From Amycolatopsis iheyensis (GTDB taxonomy: Bacteria > Actinomycetota > Actinomycetes > Mycobacteriales > Pseudonocardiaceae), in assembly GCF_024703995.1 (NCBI RefSeq), contig NZ_JAMXQV010000004.1, forward strand, positions 248,001-312,000: a stretch of 64,000 nucleotides of DNA, read 5' to 3'. Made by a program: the position numbers and the translations under genes. Positions 43,731-52,916 of this stretch are shown piece by piece (position 1 is the first letter of the stretch; the number at the start of each line of letters is the position of its first letter). The notes beneath the pieces are model-generated. The model was not told the origin of the DNA. It worked only from the letters and a program-made list of their open reading frames with translations, and made no database searches.

Positions 43731-46700
43731 TCAGCGGTCGAGTTGCGCGGAAAGGGCGTCGATCGTCGGGTACTCCCAGAGCAGCGCCGAGGGCACGGTC
43801 AGGCCGTGCTCGTCGTGCAGGGCCCCGACCAGCTCGGTGACCGCGACGGAATCGAGCCCGTACCGCGGGAACGGCGTGTCCCCGGCGACTTCGGCCGCGG
43901 GGATGCCGAGCTTCGCGGCCACCCAGCGGACCAGCCAGTCACGCAGCCCGCCCTCGGCAGCATGTTCCGGATCAGCGGGAGCCGCCGGTTCGGCGTACTC
44001 CGCCCGCAGGTACGGGTCCAGCTCGTGGTCGACCCCGGCCGGGGTCTGGTCCACGACGCCGATCGCGGCCGCGTAGCCCTCGACCGCGGCGGAGACCGCG
44101 TCCGCGCCGGCGCACTCCTCGACACCCAGCGCCTTCGCGACGGCGTCGTCGAACTTCCGCCGCGCCCACGGTTCCGCGTGCCCGTCCCCGCGCCGCTGGA
44201 CCGCGGCGAGCAGGACCGCCGTCGCGGCGACCTCGCCGAGCAGGTCGTGGGCACGGCGCACGCGGTCGGCCGCGGGCAGGGCGGCGAACGTCCGCTCGCA
44301 GTGGCCGAGCACCCGGGACACCAGGTCGGCGTCGACGAGTTCGGCGCCGCCGGCCGCCGCCACGAGCGAGCCGAGGTGCATCCGCAGGCTCTCGGTCGGG
44401 CCCTCGAAGATCCGGAGCACCCGGGCGTCCCGCAGCAGCCGCGGCAGCACGTTCGTCTCGACGTAGCCGCGGCCGCCGGTGGTCTGCACGGCGCCGTCCA
44501 CGACCTGCCACAGCAGCTCCGGGGCGAGCACCTTCACCGCGAGGAACGCCGTGTCCGGGGGCCGGTTGCCCCGGTCCAGCTCTTCGGCGACGTCGTGGAC
44601 CAGGGCGTGCACGCCGGCCACCGCCGCGACGGCGTCCGTCATCACGGCGAGCGTGACCGGGTTGTCCAGCAACCGCCCGGTGCCGACTTCGCGACGCCGT
44701 GCGTAGCGGTGCTGCAGCTGGAGGGCGCGGCGCATCGCGCCGAGGCAGAGCGCACCGATCATGAGGCGGGTGCGCATCATGGTCTCGTTCGCGACGGTTT
44801 CGCCGTCGCCGAGGCGTTCGGTGGCGGGGACGTCGTCGAAGCGCAGGGCGTTCTGGACCATCGCGCGCAGGCCCATGGTCGGCGCTTCCTTGCCGACCCG
44901 CAGCCCGGGCGCGTCGCCCGAGACCGCGAAGGCCGCCAAGCCTCGCGGGCGGTCCTCGGCGTCGCGCGCCTGAGCGAAGGTGACGAGCACGTCCGCCCAG
45001 GCAGCGTTGCCGCTCCACGACTTGTCGCCGGTGATCGTCCAGCGCCCGGTCGCCCCTTCGCGGGCGGTGGCCCGGATGGCCTGCATTGCCGAGCCCGCGC
45101 CCGGCTCCGTCACGGCGAACGCCGCGAGCGAGCGGCCCGACGCGAGTTCGGGCAGCAGCGCGGCTTTCAGCTCCGCGCTGCCGTACCGCGCGATCGGGTA
45201 CACACCCAGCGCGTTGTTGTCGCAGACGAAGGTGGCCAGCGTCAGGTCGATCGCGGCGAGCTGCTCGAGCACCCGCAGCGTCGCGCCGGTGTCCAAGCCG
45301 AGCCCGCCGTACGCCGCCGGGATCTGCATGCCGAGCAAACCCTTGCGCCCCAACGCGAGGACGATGTGCGGCGGCAGGGCGCGGCGCTCGTCCATCAGCT
45401 GCGAGTCGACGCGCCGGGCCCCGAACTCGCGCAGCCACTCCAGCAGGCCCTCGACCTCGGCGGGTTCCCGGGAGCCGGCGGCGAGCTTCAACCCGCCCTG
45501 CTCGTAGCCGAGGCGGCACGCGGTGCGCTGGATCTTGCCGCTCGTGGTCCGGGGCAGGGAGTTGCGCCGGACGGGCACCACCTGGTGCACCGCCAGCTGG
45601 TGCTCCCGCCACACCGCCGACTCGATCCCGGCGGCCAGTTCGGCCACGCCGACCGACGCGAGCAGTGCTTCGTCGACCTCGACGACCACCACGAGCTTCT
45701 CCGCGCCGTCGCCCTCGACGCCGATCGCGCACGCCGACGACACCCGGAGGCCGGCGTGGCTTTCCTCTGCGGTGTACTCGATGTCCTGCGGGTAGTGGTT
45801 CTCGCCGTTGAAGATCAGCAGGTCCTTGTGCCGTCCGGTGACGTACAGCTCACCGCCGTGCTGGAAGCCGAGGTCGCCGGTGCGCAGGTAGCGCTCCGGG
45901 CCCTCCCCGCGGATCGTCGCGTGAAAGGTGGCTTCGGTCTGCTCGGGCCGGTTCCAGTACCCCTTGGTGACCGAGGCACCCCGGACCCAGATCTCACCGA
46001 CCCGGCCTTCGGGCAGGGCTTCGGCGCTGTCGGGGGCGACGATCCGCACGACCGTGTCGCCCTGGCTGCGGCCGCTGGTGACGGCCGGCAACCCGCCCTC
46101 GGCCTCACCGACCGGCAGGGCGTGGCCTTCCTGCAGGGCTTTCGCCGACAGCCACAGGGTTCCGGCCATCCGCCCGGGCGTGCTGCCGGAGACCTTCAGG
46201 GTGGCCTCGGCCAGGCCGTAGCCGGTGCCCAGCGCGTTCGGGTCCAGGCCGGTCTCCGCGAACGCGCGCGCGAACTTCGCGAGGGTCGCGGACCGGACCG
46301 GTTCGGCGCCGCTCAGCGCCAGTTTCCAGCTCGACAGGTCGAGCGTGGCGCGGTCCTCGGCGGAGATGTGGCTGACGCAGCGTTCGTAGGCGAAGTTCGG
46401 GGCGATCGCGTGCGTGGCCCGGTACCGGGAAATGGCGCCCAGCCAGCGCACGGGCTTGCGCACGAAAGCCTCCGGCGACAGCAGGTACGCCGGCATTCCG
46501 GTGAAGACCGGGAACACCAAGCCGAACAGCAGCCCCATGTCGTGGAACATCGGCAGCCAGGAAACGACGGCGCCGTCTTCGACGCGCGTCCACAGTTCGT
46601 CCATCTCGGCGGCCTGGTGCCAGAGGTTGGCGTGGGTGACCATCACGCCTTTCGGGTCGCCCGTCGATCCCGAGGTGTACTGCAGCAACGCGACGTCGTC

Positions 46701-47195
46701 CGGCTCGACTTCGCGGTATTCCCAGTCGTCCGCCGGTTCCGTCCATTCGTCGGTGACCAGCCAGTCGAGGTCTTCGGTCGCCGCTTCGCCCAGCGCTTCG
46801 GCGACGCGCTCGCGGGTCGACATGTCGGTGAGGACGGTGGTGGTCATCGCGTCCCGCGCGATGTGCGTGGTCCGCCGCAACGCGCCGGTGCGCACGGGAA
46901 CCGGTGTCGGCACGGCGATGACACCGGCGTAAACGCAAGCCAGGAAGGCGATCTGGAACTCTTCGCCGCCGTCGTAGGCGAGCAGCACCGTCCGCCCGCG
47001 CAGGCCACGCCCCACCAGGACCGCCGCACGCGCCCGGGCCGCGGCGTCGAGACCGGCGTAGTCGATGGTGGGCAACGGTTCCTCACCGTTGACGAGGAAC
47101 GTGAACGCCGGACTCCGCGGCGCCGAGCGCACCCGGGCCAGCAGCAGCGACTGGACATCACGGTTCCGGACATCGACGTGCGAAAACCCCGACAC
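43731..47195 (-). CDS. FAAL-acyl-CoA dehydrogenase-ACP loading protein
   Basis: 1154 residues. The fatty acyl-AMP ligase (about 1-575) has YTSGSTGDPKGVMVTHANL, SWLPMFHDMGL and GRHKDLLIFNGENHYPQD, typical of FAALs that load carrier proteins rather than CoA. An acyl-CoA dehydrogenase-like domain (about 585-970) follows, with AAYGGLGLDTG, FAVTEPGAGSAMQA and the catalytic Glu931 in RIFEGPTES. An ACP ends the protein (YGLDSVAV, Ser1116). It should activate a free fatty acid, load it on the ACP and introduce an alpha,beta double bond before the first C domain condenses it. GTG at 47195 follows GAGGGG. First gene of the operon; 28 bp separate it from the NRPS gene. Confidence 0.92.
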   Translation of the reverse strand: MSGFSHVDVRNRDVQSLLLARVRSAPRSPAFTFLVNGEEPLPTIDYAGLDAAARARAAVLVGRGLRGRTVLLAYDGGEEFQIAFLACVYAGVIAVPTPVPVRTGALRRTTHIARDAMTTTVLTDMSTRERVAEALGEAATEDLDWLVTDEWTEPADDWEYREVEPDDVALLQYTSGSTGDPKGVMVTHANLWHQAAEMDELWTRVEDGAVVSWLPMFHDMGLLFGLVFPVFTGMPAYLLSPEAFVRKPVRWLGAISRYRATHAIAPNFAYERCVSHISAEDRATLDLSSWKLALSGAEPVRSATLAKFARAFAETGLDPNALGTGYGLAEATLKVSGSTPGRMAGTLWLSAKALQEGHALPVGEAEGGLPAVTSGRSQGDTVVRIVAPDSAEALPEGRVGEIWVRGASVTKGYWNRPEQTEATFHATIRGEGPERYLRTGDLGFQHGGELYVTGRHKDLLIFNGENHYPQDIEYTAEESHAGLRVSSACAIGVEGDGAEKLVVVVEVDEALLASVGVAELAAGIESAVWREHQLAVHQVVPVRRNSLPRTTSGKIQRTACRLGYEQGGLKLAAGSREPAEVEGLLEWLREFGARRVDSQLMDERRALPPHIVLALGRKGLLGMQIPAAYGGLGLDTGATLRVLEQLAAIDLTLATFVCDNNALGVYPIARYGSAELKAALLPELASGRSLAAFAVTEPGAGSAMQAIRATAREGATGRWTITGDKSWSGNAAWADVLVTFAQARDAEDRPRGLAAFAVSGDAPGLRVGKEAPTMGLRAMVQNALRFDDVPATERLGDGETVANETMMRTRLMIGALCLGAMRRALQLQHRYARRREVGTGRLLDNPVTLAVMTDAVAAVAGVHALVHDVAEELDRGNRPPDTAFLAVKVLAPELLWQVVDGAVQTTGGRGYVETNVLPRLLRDARVLRIFEGPTESLRMHLGSLVAAAGGAELVDADLVSRVLGHCERTFAALPAADRVRRAHDLLGEVAATAVLLAAVQRRGDGHAEPWARRKFDDAVAKALGVEECAGADAVSAAVEGYAAAIGVVDQTPAGVDHELDPYLRAEYAEPAAPADPEHAAEGGLRDWLVRWVAAKLGIPAAEVAGDTPFPRYGLDSVAVTELVGALHDEHGLTVPSALLWEYPTIDALSAQLDR

Positions 47196-48019
47196 GAAAA
47201 ACCCCTCATTCGCGTTTCATGGTCAGCAAAAACCCAGCCGGGCGGCGGCCACCCTTTTCGCGGTCGGCAAAGCGCCGCGCACGAACCCCGCGTTGCGCGG
47301 GCGCGCGTGAGCCTGGCGGTGAACCCCGGGAAGGGCGTGGAAACCGGGCGTGCGAGCCCGGATCAGAGAGCGGCGATCACAGCGCCGATGCGGGAGCGGC
47401 CGAGGGGCGGCAGGACACGGTGCGGTCGCTGGTGCGCCACTTGCGGCGACGCCGGCTGGACAGCTGCGGCCGGCCGGCCCGGACCGGGCCGCCGAGGCCC
47501 GCGGTCGCGTTCACCATGGCAGGCAAGCGAAAGCCGCCGTTGTCATCCTCGCGCGCCTGACTTTCGCGGTGCTCGCCGGCAGCGGCCGGCCCGCGACGAT
47601 CAGGCTCTCGCCCCTCCACTTTGCGCTCCCCCTCCAGCAAACGATTTCTGCGCGCGGCGGCAGGACGCGGGACAGGAGATCTCGGTGGATCCTCGGGCTG
47701 AGGAGTGCGTGTTCCCGCACCGATTCAGCCCACCCCAGTGGCCAGCGGAAAAGAGGCCGCACCCGGCAGCACTCCATCGCCGTCCGGCGACAGGGCCCTC
47801 CCCGTCTGACGCCGTGATCAGCTCGAACAAGATCGAGCTTAGCCACGATGATCACGATCCTGCAACCGCGACGATCGCCAAGTCGCCCGATTCGCCCAGT
47901 ACGATCGACCCGGCAGTGTGCCCCCGCCTGCGGAATGATCGCCGCCGTTGGGCCGAACGAGTCAACCGGCCGAAAAGCGGTCATTCTCCGTCACGGACCG
48001 AAAAGCACGGCCGTTTCCC
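47196..48019. other. Gene-free region upstream of the NRPS operon
   Basis: About 820 bases with no convincing gene on either strand. It must carry the operon promoter. A small inverted repeat, AGCTCGA at 47820-47826 and TCGAGCT at 47833-47839, lies in an AT-richer patch (47800-47900) that could be part of a promoter. Open frames of 87-157 codons here have no recognisable start signal, domain or hydrophobic pattern. The length and lower GC of the patch suggest regulatory DNA or the decayed remains of a gene at the cluster border. Confidence 0.5.
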
Positions 48020-48634
48020 TCAGCCTTGGAAGTCGCGCTGCAGGGTGTTCGTCATGTCGGTGACCATGGCCTGGACGTTGTCGAGGGTCGCCGGCTGGAT
48101 CAGGGCCGCTTCGGTGCCGCCGTCCGCGATCGACAAGCCCAGCACCACGTTGCCCGTGCGGACCGCCGCCCACTGCTCGGAGAACCCCGACTCGTCGCCG
48201 ACGCCGGTGGCGAGGCGGACGCCAGAGTGGTCGCCGAGCGCGTCGGTCATCAGCTGGGTCGCCTTCGCGGCCGCGTTGCCGGTGTCGGAGTCGGTGTACC
48301 GCACGACGGCGATCGTGACGAGCCGGTAGTCCTGCAGGTTCGGCTTGCCGCCGCCGAGGTCGCGGGCGAAGACGCGCTTGCAGTCGGTGACGTCGTTGTC
48401 GTCGCTGGAGCGGTCTTCGGGCACGACCTTGGCCGCGGCGGTCTTCACCGAACCGGCCGGGACTTCGACGGTCCCGGGGGCGAGCTGGGCGAGGGTGTTC
48501 GGCCCGGGCAGCTTGCAGGCGTCGATGGCTTCGGGGTAGTTCACCACACCCGGCCCCGACTGGCAGGCCGCCACCAGAACGGCGGGAGCGAGCACCCACA
48601 GAACCCGCCGGCCGCGGGTGAGGCTGAAACGCAT
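48020..48634 (-). CDS. DUF3558-type lipoprotein
   Basis: 204 residues. Signal peptide with lipobox VLVAACQSG (lipidated Cys near residue 24). The mature part begins NYPEAIDACKLPGP and has a second cysteine pair partner in DVTDCKRVFAR, the pattern of DUF3558 lipoproteins, which are numerous in Pseudonocardiales and mycobacteria. Anchored to the outer face of the membrane; function unknown. Confidence 0.85.
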   Translation of the reverse strand: MRFSLTRGRRVLWVLAPAVLVAACQSGPGVVNYPEAIDACKLPGPNTLAQLAPGTVEVPAGSVKTAAAKVVPEDRSSDDNDVTDCKRVFARDLGGGKPNLQDYRLVTIAVVRYTDSDTGNAAAKATQLMTDALGDHSGVRLATGVGDESGFSEQWAAVRTGNVVLGLSIADGGTEAALIQPATLDNVQAMVTDMTNTLQRDFQG

Positions 48635-48880
48635 GTGGTCCGGACTTTCCGTATTTCTGGAAATTGCTTTTCCGGGTCGTCACCGGTCCGGTGATCCTTT
48701 TCCGGTCCGTCGCGCGGTCCTGCCGACGACAGTTCTCGCACACTGCCCCACCAGGGCGGCAGCGTCAAGACCAGTCACCCGCGTGGTCCGCCGTGGTCCG
48801 GTCGGCGGAAAACACTTTTGCGACGCGTTGCGGAAATTCTTCGCACAATTTCCGGAATCCGGCGGAAAGTCCGGAGACGC

Positions 48881-50311
48881 TCAGTTCACGCAGACGACCC
48901 CGCCGGAGGTGATCGGCTCGTCGCCGGCGGCCGGGGCGCCGCCGCCGCCCGCCGCGCCAGGACCGGAGTACACCGTTCCGAGCACCACCTCGATGTGCCC
49001 CGCCGGCACCGACGACGACTCCTGGGTCGTCAACCCGCCCAGCAGCTTCGCGACTTCCCCGCCCTGCCGCGCGAGGTCGGGACCGAAGCGGACGAGGGAC
49101 GTGCGGCGCGAGCCGGTGTTCCCGGTCGTCACCTTGGCGAACCCGTGCTCCCCCAGCACCCCGGCCACCCGGCCGGCGAGCCCGGTCTTCGGGCCCGCGT
49201 TGGCGACGTCGACGGTGACCGCCGCCGCGGGCGAAGACGCGGGGGCGGACGCGGGCGCGGACGGGGCCGCCGCCGGCCCGATGAGGCTCGCGGCGAACGC
49301 CTTCACCGCGGCCGGGTCGACCTGCACCGCCGTGGCCCGCGGGTTGGCCGGGTCGTACCGGTAGTCGCGGTTGACGACCGGAATCGTCTCGAACTGGATC
49401 CCGCCGCCGCTGACCCCGCGCATCTGCGCGACGAAGTCGAGGAGGTTCCACGACGAGTCGAGCACCACCGACCGCTTGACGGCGTCGATCAGGTCCGACA
49501 GCTTGCCCGGGTCGGCGATCGTGCCGGCCGACATCACCTGCCGCGCCAGCCCGGCGAGGAACACCTGCTGCCGCCGGACGCGGTCGAAGTCGCCGCCCCG
49601 GAGGTTGTCGCGCTGGCGGACGAAGGCCAGCGCGTCGGCGCCCTGGATCTTCTGCGGCCCGGCCGGGAAGTCCGCCCCCGAGTTGCGGTCTTTGGTGGCC
49701 TCGTTGAGGCAGACGTCGACGCCGCCGATCGCCTTGCTGATCTCGGAGAAGCTGAGCAGGTTGACCTCGGCGTAGTGGTCGATCTTGACCCCGGTGAGGT
49801 CCTCGACCGCCTGCCGCGTCGCGCGGCGCGCCGCGGTGAGCGCGCCCTGGTCGATCTTCGCCTTGTCGGTCTCCCCGGCGTCGCGCAGCCGCTTCGCCTC
49901 GCCGGCCTTCCCGCGCCCGAACGCGGCGTTGATCTTGCCCTTCCCGCCGGGCATCGAGACGTAGCTGTCACGCGGGACGGAGAACGCTTTCACCGCTTTC
50001 GTCCCGTTCGGGATGCGCAGGACGATCAGGGTGTCGGTGAGGTCGTCGCCGTTGGGCCCGACGCGCAGCTCCCGCAGCAGGTCCGGGGAGAGCGGCCGGC
50101 CCTGCGGGTCGGTGCGCGCGTCCCGCCCGACCAGCAGGATGTCGAGTGAGCCGTCGGCCGGCTGCTCCCCCGGCTGCGCGTCGTCCTCGCCGTCGATCAC
50201 GCTGTCGCGCGTCACGTCGTCGAGCGCGCGAAGGTTCGCGTAGCCGTACGCCGTGCCGCCGAAGACGACCAGAGCCAGCCCGGCGATGATGATCTTCCCC
50301 AGTGCGTGCAC
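48881..50311 (-). CDS. LytR-CpsA-Psr (LCP) family protein with LytR_C domain
   Basis: 476 residues, GTG at 50311. One N-terminal span (GKIIIAGLALVVFGGTAYGY), then the LCP domain: ILLVGRDARTD, DTLIVLRIPNGT, SVPRDSYVSMPG, GGVDVCLNEATKDRNSG, FVRQRDNLRGGDFDRVRRQQ, with the conserved Arg and Asp residues that bind the polyprenyl pyrophosphate substrate. A Pro/Ala linker leads to a LytR_C domain (VDVANAGPKTGLAGRVAGVL). LCP enzymes join secondary polymers such as arabinogalactan or teichoic-type chains to peptidoglycan on the cell surface. Confidence 0.94.
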   Translation of the reverse strand: MHALGKIIIAGLALVVFGGTAYGYANLRALDDVTRDSVIDGEDDAQPGEQPADGSLDILLVGRDARTDPQGRPLSPDLLRELRVGPNGDDLTDTLIVLRIPNGTKAVKAFSVPRDSYVSMPGGKGKINAAFGRGKAGEAKRLRDAGETDKAKIDQGALTAARRATRQAVEDLTGVKIDHYAEVNLLSFSEISKAIGGVDVCLNEATKDRNSGADFPAGPQKIQGADALAFVRQRDNLRGGDFDRVRRQQVFLAGLARQVMSAGTIADPGKLSDLIDAVKRSVVLDSSWNLLDFVAQMRGVSGGGIQFETIPVVNRDYRYDPANPRATAVQVDPAAVKAFAASLIGPAAAPSAPASAPASSPAAAVTVDVANAGPKTGLAGRVAGVLGEHGFAKVTTGNTGSRRTSLVRFGPDLARQGGEVAKLLGGLTTQESSSVPAGHIEVVLGTVYSGPGAAGGGGAPAAGDEPITSGGVVCVN

Positions 50312-50359
50312 GCCCTACCGACGCCTTCGGGCCCGCGCCCGCTGCACGGGTGAGGCAGG

Positions 50360-51109
50360 TCACATCCGCAGGTGCGAGGCGCCGTTGAGGTCGAGGATCG
50401 CGCCGGACGCCCAGGTCGCCTCCGCCGAAGCCAGGTACACCACGGCCGCGGCGACCTCCTCGGGCGTGCCGACCCGCCCGAACGGGCTCTGCGCCAGCAG
50501 GGCGTCGTCGATCCGGTCGGCGACGCGCTCGGTGGCGGTGAACCCGGGCGCGACGGACGTCACCGCGATCCCGTGCGGCGCCAGCGAAACCGCCAGCGAC
50601 TGCCCGAACGCGTGCAACGCGGCTTTGCTCGCGCCGTAGGCCGGGTGGTCGGGCTCGCCGCGGAACGCGCCGCGCGAGCCGATGTTGACGATCCGGCCCG
50701 GCGCGCCCCGCTCGATCAGGTGCCGCGCCACGCAGTAGCTGAGGTTCGCCGCGCCGACGAGGTTGACGTCGAGGGTGCGCCGCCAGATCCGCTGCCAGTC
50801 CGCATAGGACACCGAGGCGACCGGGTGCGCGGTCTCGGGCGAGGTCGCGACGGCGGCGTTGTTGACGAGCACGCCGACACCGGCCAGCCCGGCTTCGGCC
50901 TCCTCGGCGATCCGGCGTGCCTCCTCCGGGTCGGCGAGATCACCACCGACCAGCAGGTGGCCTTCGCCGGGCAACGCGGCGAGCGTCTCCTCGGCGTCGG
51001 CGGCGCGGTGTCCGTAGTGGACGGCCACCCGGTGCCCGCCTGCCGCGAAGGCTAGCGCGACCGCCCGGCCGATCCCACGGGAGGCGCCGGTGACGAGAAC
51101 TCCGCTCAC
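50360..51109 (-). CDS. SDR-family oxidoreductase (FabG-like)
   Basis: 249 residues from the GTG at 51109 (MSGVLVTGASRGIGRAVAL, with AAAGGA seven nt upstream). Classical SDR: TGASRGIG cofactor motif, NNAAVA, Ser in NIGSRGAF, and YGASKAA for the Tyr-Lys pair. Ends DLNGASHLRM, like 3-oxoacyl-ACP reductases. An arginine early in the cofactor region (HYGHRAAD) suits NADPH. No clear pathway link. Confidence 0.9.
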   Translation of the reverse strand: MSGVLVTGASRGIGRAVALAFAAGGHRVAVHYGHRAADAEETLAALPGEGHLLVGGDLADPEEARRIAEEAEAGLAGVGVLVNNAAVATSPETAHPVASVSYADWQRIWRRTLDVNLVGAANLSYCVARHLIERGAPGRIVNIGSRGAFRGEPDHPAYGASKAALHAFGQSLAVSLAPHGIAVTSVAPGFTATERVADRIDDALLAQSPFGRVGTPEEVAAAVVYLASAEATWASGAILDLNGASHLRM

Positions 51110-51328
51110 GGTGATCCTTTCCCTCGACGTCCGGTCATGATCGCACGGACGGCGCAGCCCACTGGCCGGAGCGGAGCAGCATCCACCACAGCAGGGCGAA
51201 CTCGATCTTCGCCCGCTCCCCGCCCCGGCGCGGGCGTCCCCAGGCTCGCCGCGACCGGATTCCGTTACCACACTGGGGATTTCTCATGGCTCGGTTCGCC
51301 AGGACCGAGGCGGCGCGCCCCACTCACC

Positions 51329-51457
51329 TCAGCCGAAGAGCTGCACCAGCTTCAGGAACAGCTGGTACACGCCGTAGGCGAAGGGCAGCACGACCCACGC
51401 CCAGGCCAGCACGATCAGCGGCACCCGGTTGGGCTTCGTCGCGGGCTGCTCGGTCAT
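51329..51457 (-). CDS. MFS transporter small subunit (42 residues)
   Basis: A 42-residue protein below the usual gene-calling limit: MTEQPATKPNR, then one hydrophobic span (VPLIVLAWAWVVLPFAYGVY) and QLFLKLVQLFG. Its ATG at 51457 shares one base with the stop of the OFA transporter (TGATG), so it is translated right after it. Tiny one-span proteins of this pattern are known beside OFA-family transporters in actinobacteria and are named MFS transporter small subunit. Probably assists the transporter in the membrane. Confidence 0.85.
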   Translation of the reverse strand: MTEQPATKPNRVPLIVLAWAWVVLPFAYGVYQLFLKLVQLFG

Positions 51458-52812
51458 CACGCCTCACTCCTCGCGGCCGTGCCCGAAGCGACGGGCTCGT
51501 GGAACTTCTCCTTGACCGGCCGGACCAGTTCGTTGGCCACGAAGCCGACCACGAGCAGGCCGATCATGATGTAGAAGGACAGCTCGTAGAGCGCCGGCCC
51601 GGACTTGCCCGCCGCCTTCTCGCTGTCGGCGATCCGGTTGACGATCAGCGGGCCGAGCACGCCGGCCACCGACCACGCGGTGAGCAGCCGGCCGTGGATC
51701 GCGCCGACCTGGTAGGTGCCGAAGAGGTCCTTCAGGTACGCCGGGACGGTCGCGAACCCGCCGCCGTAGAAGGACAGGATCACCATGGCGCACAGGATGA
51801 ACACGACCTTCGACGAGTTGTCCGTCAGCGCGATCACCAGGTACAGCACCGCGCCGACGCCGAGGTAGGTGCGGTAGATGTTCTTGCGGCCGACCAGGTC
51901 CGAAGTGGACGACCAGACGAACCGGCCGAGCATGTTGCACAGCGACAGCAGCGCCACGAACCCGGCCGCCGCGGCCGTGCCGACCGGCGTCGAGGTGTTC
52001 TTGAAGAAGTCCACGATCATCGGGGAGGCCTTCTCCAGGATCCCGATGCCCGCGGTGACGTTGAAGCACAGCACGACCCACAGCAGCCAGAACTGCGGTG
52101 TCTTGATGGCGTTGGCCGCCGAGACGTTCGCCGTCGTGATCATCGCCGCGCCGTGGTCGGTCTTCGGCTCCCAGCCGGCGGGCTTCCAGTCGTCGGCCGG
52201 GACCCGCACGAGCAGCCAGCCCATCGACATGAACGCCGCGTAGACCACGCCGTGGACGAGGAACGCCGTCGCGATGGTGCCGGCGGTCGGCGCGGTGCCG
52301 AGCATCGAGGACGACCACGGCGAGGCGATCAGCGCGCCGCCGCCGAAGCCCATGATCGCGATGCCGGTGGCCATGCCCGGCCGGTCCGGGAACCACTTGA
52401 TCAGCGTGGACACCGGCGAGATGTAGCCGATGCCGAGCCCGATGCCGCCGATCCCGCCGTAGCCGAGCACCACCAGCCAGAACTGGCCGGTCGCGACGCC
52501 GAGGGCGGAGATGAGGAACCCGCTGGCGAAGCAGCACATCGACACGAACATCGCCCAGCGCGGGCCGTTCTTCTCGACGAGCGTGCCGCCGAAGGCGGCG
52601 GACAGGCCGAGCATGACGATGCCCAGCTGGAACGGCAGCGAGCTTTCCGTGCCGTTCAGGTCCATCGTCTTCTCGAGCGGGGTCTTGAAGACGCTCCACG
52701 CGTAGGCCTGCCCGATCGACAGGTGTACCGACAGGGCCGCCGGCGGCACCAGCCAGCGTGTCCAGCCTGGGGGTGCCACGATCCGGGAACGGTCCAGGAA
52801 GCCGAGAGCCAT
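51457..52812 (-). CDS. OFA-family MFS transporter (oxalate/formate antiporter type)
   Basis: 451 residues with 12 predicted spans. OFA marks: the start GWTRWLVPPAALSVHLSIGQAYAWSVF (family N-terminus, first span), GGIGLGIGYISPVSTLIKWFPDRPG, and SDLVGRKNIY. ATG at 52812 follows GGAGGG. Substrates in the family are oxalate, formate and related monocarboxylates. The divergent neighbour fdhD and the distant FdhF/YdeP gene make formate plausible. The OFA family is broad, so this remains an inference. Confidence 0.93.
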   Translation of the reverse strand: MALGFLDRSRIVAPPGWTRWLVPPAALSVHLSIGQAYAWSVFKTPLEKTMDLNGTESSLPFQLGIVMLGLSAAFGGTLVEKNGPRWAMFVSMCCFASGFLISALGVATGQFWLVVLGYGGIGGIGLGIGYISPVSTLIKWFPDRPGMATGIAIMGFGGGALIASPWSSSMLGTAPTAGTIATAFLVHGVVYAAFMSMGWLLVRVPADDWKPAGWEPKTDHGAAMITTANVSAANAIKTPQFWLLWVVLCFNVTAGIGILEKASPMIVDFFKNTSTPVGTAAAAGFVALLSLCNMLGRFVWSSTSDLVGRKNIYRTYLGVGAVLYLVIALTDNSSKVVFILCAMVILSFYGGGFATVPAYLKDLFGTYQVGAIHGRLLTAWSVAGVLGPLIVNRIADSEKAAGKSGPALYELSFYIMIGLLVVGFVANELVRPVKEKFHEPVASGTAARSEA

Positions 52813-52916
52813 CGGATCCCTCCGTAGAGTGGGGATGATGGAGGGAATGTATTACTAAATACCCGGTGTTGCACTATGCGAGTGTCAAACTTTCCGGTGG
52901 AGGAGGACGTGGACCG
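52813..52916. promoter_or_regulatory. Divergent promoter region, OFA transporter / fdhD
   Basis: A 104-bp spacer with an AT-rich core that includes GTATT-ACTA-AATAC (52849-52862), a 5-bp perfect inverted repeat with 4-bp spacer, in an otherwise GC-rich region. A regulator binding here could act on both genes. The fdhD ribosome binding site AGGAGG is at 52899-52905. Confidence 0.5.

Noticed and set aside
40259..43840. A 1193-codon open frame on the plus strand
   Set aside because: It is antisense to the clear NRPS gene; high GC keeps opposite frames open. Its protein is Arg/Val/His-rich without domains.
47511..47984. A 157-codon minus-strand frame upstream of the NRPS operon
   Set aside because: No ribosome binding site, no domain and mixed composition; the region is better read as regulatory or decayed DNA.
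51135..51323. A 62-codon minus-strand frame between the SDR and the transporter small subunit
   Set aside because: No start signal and Arg-rich composition; kept as plain intergenic DNA.
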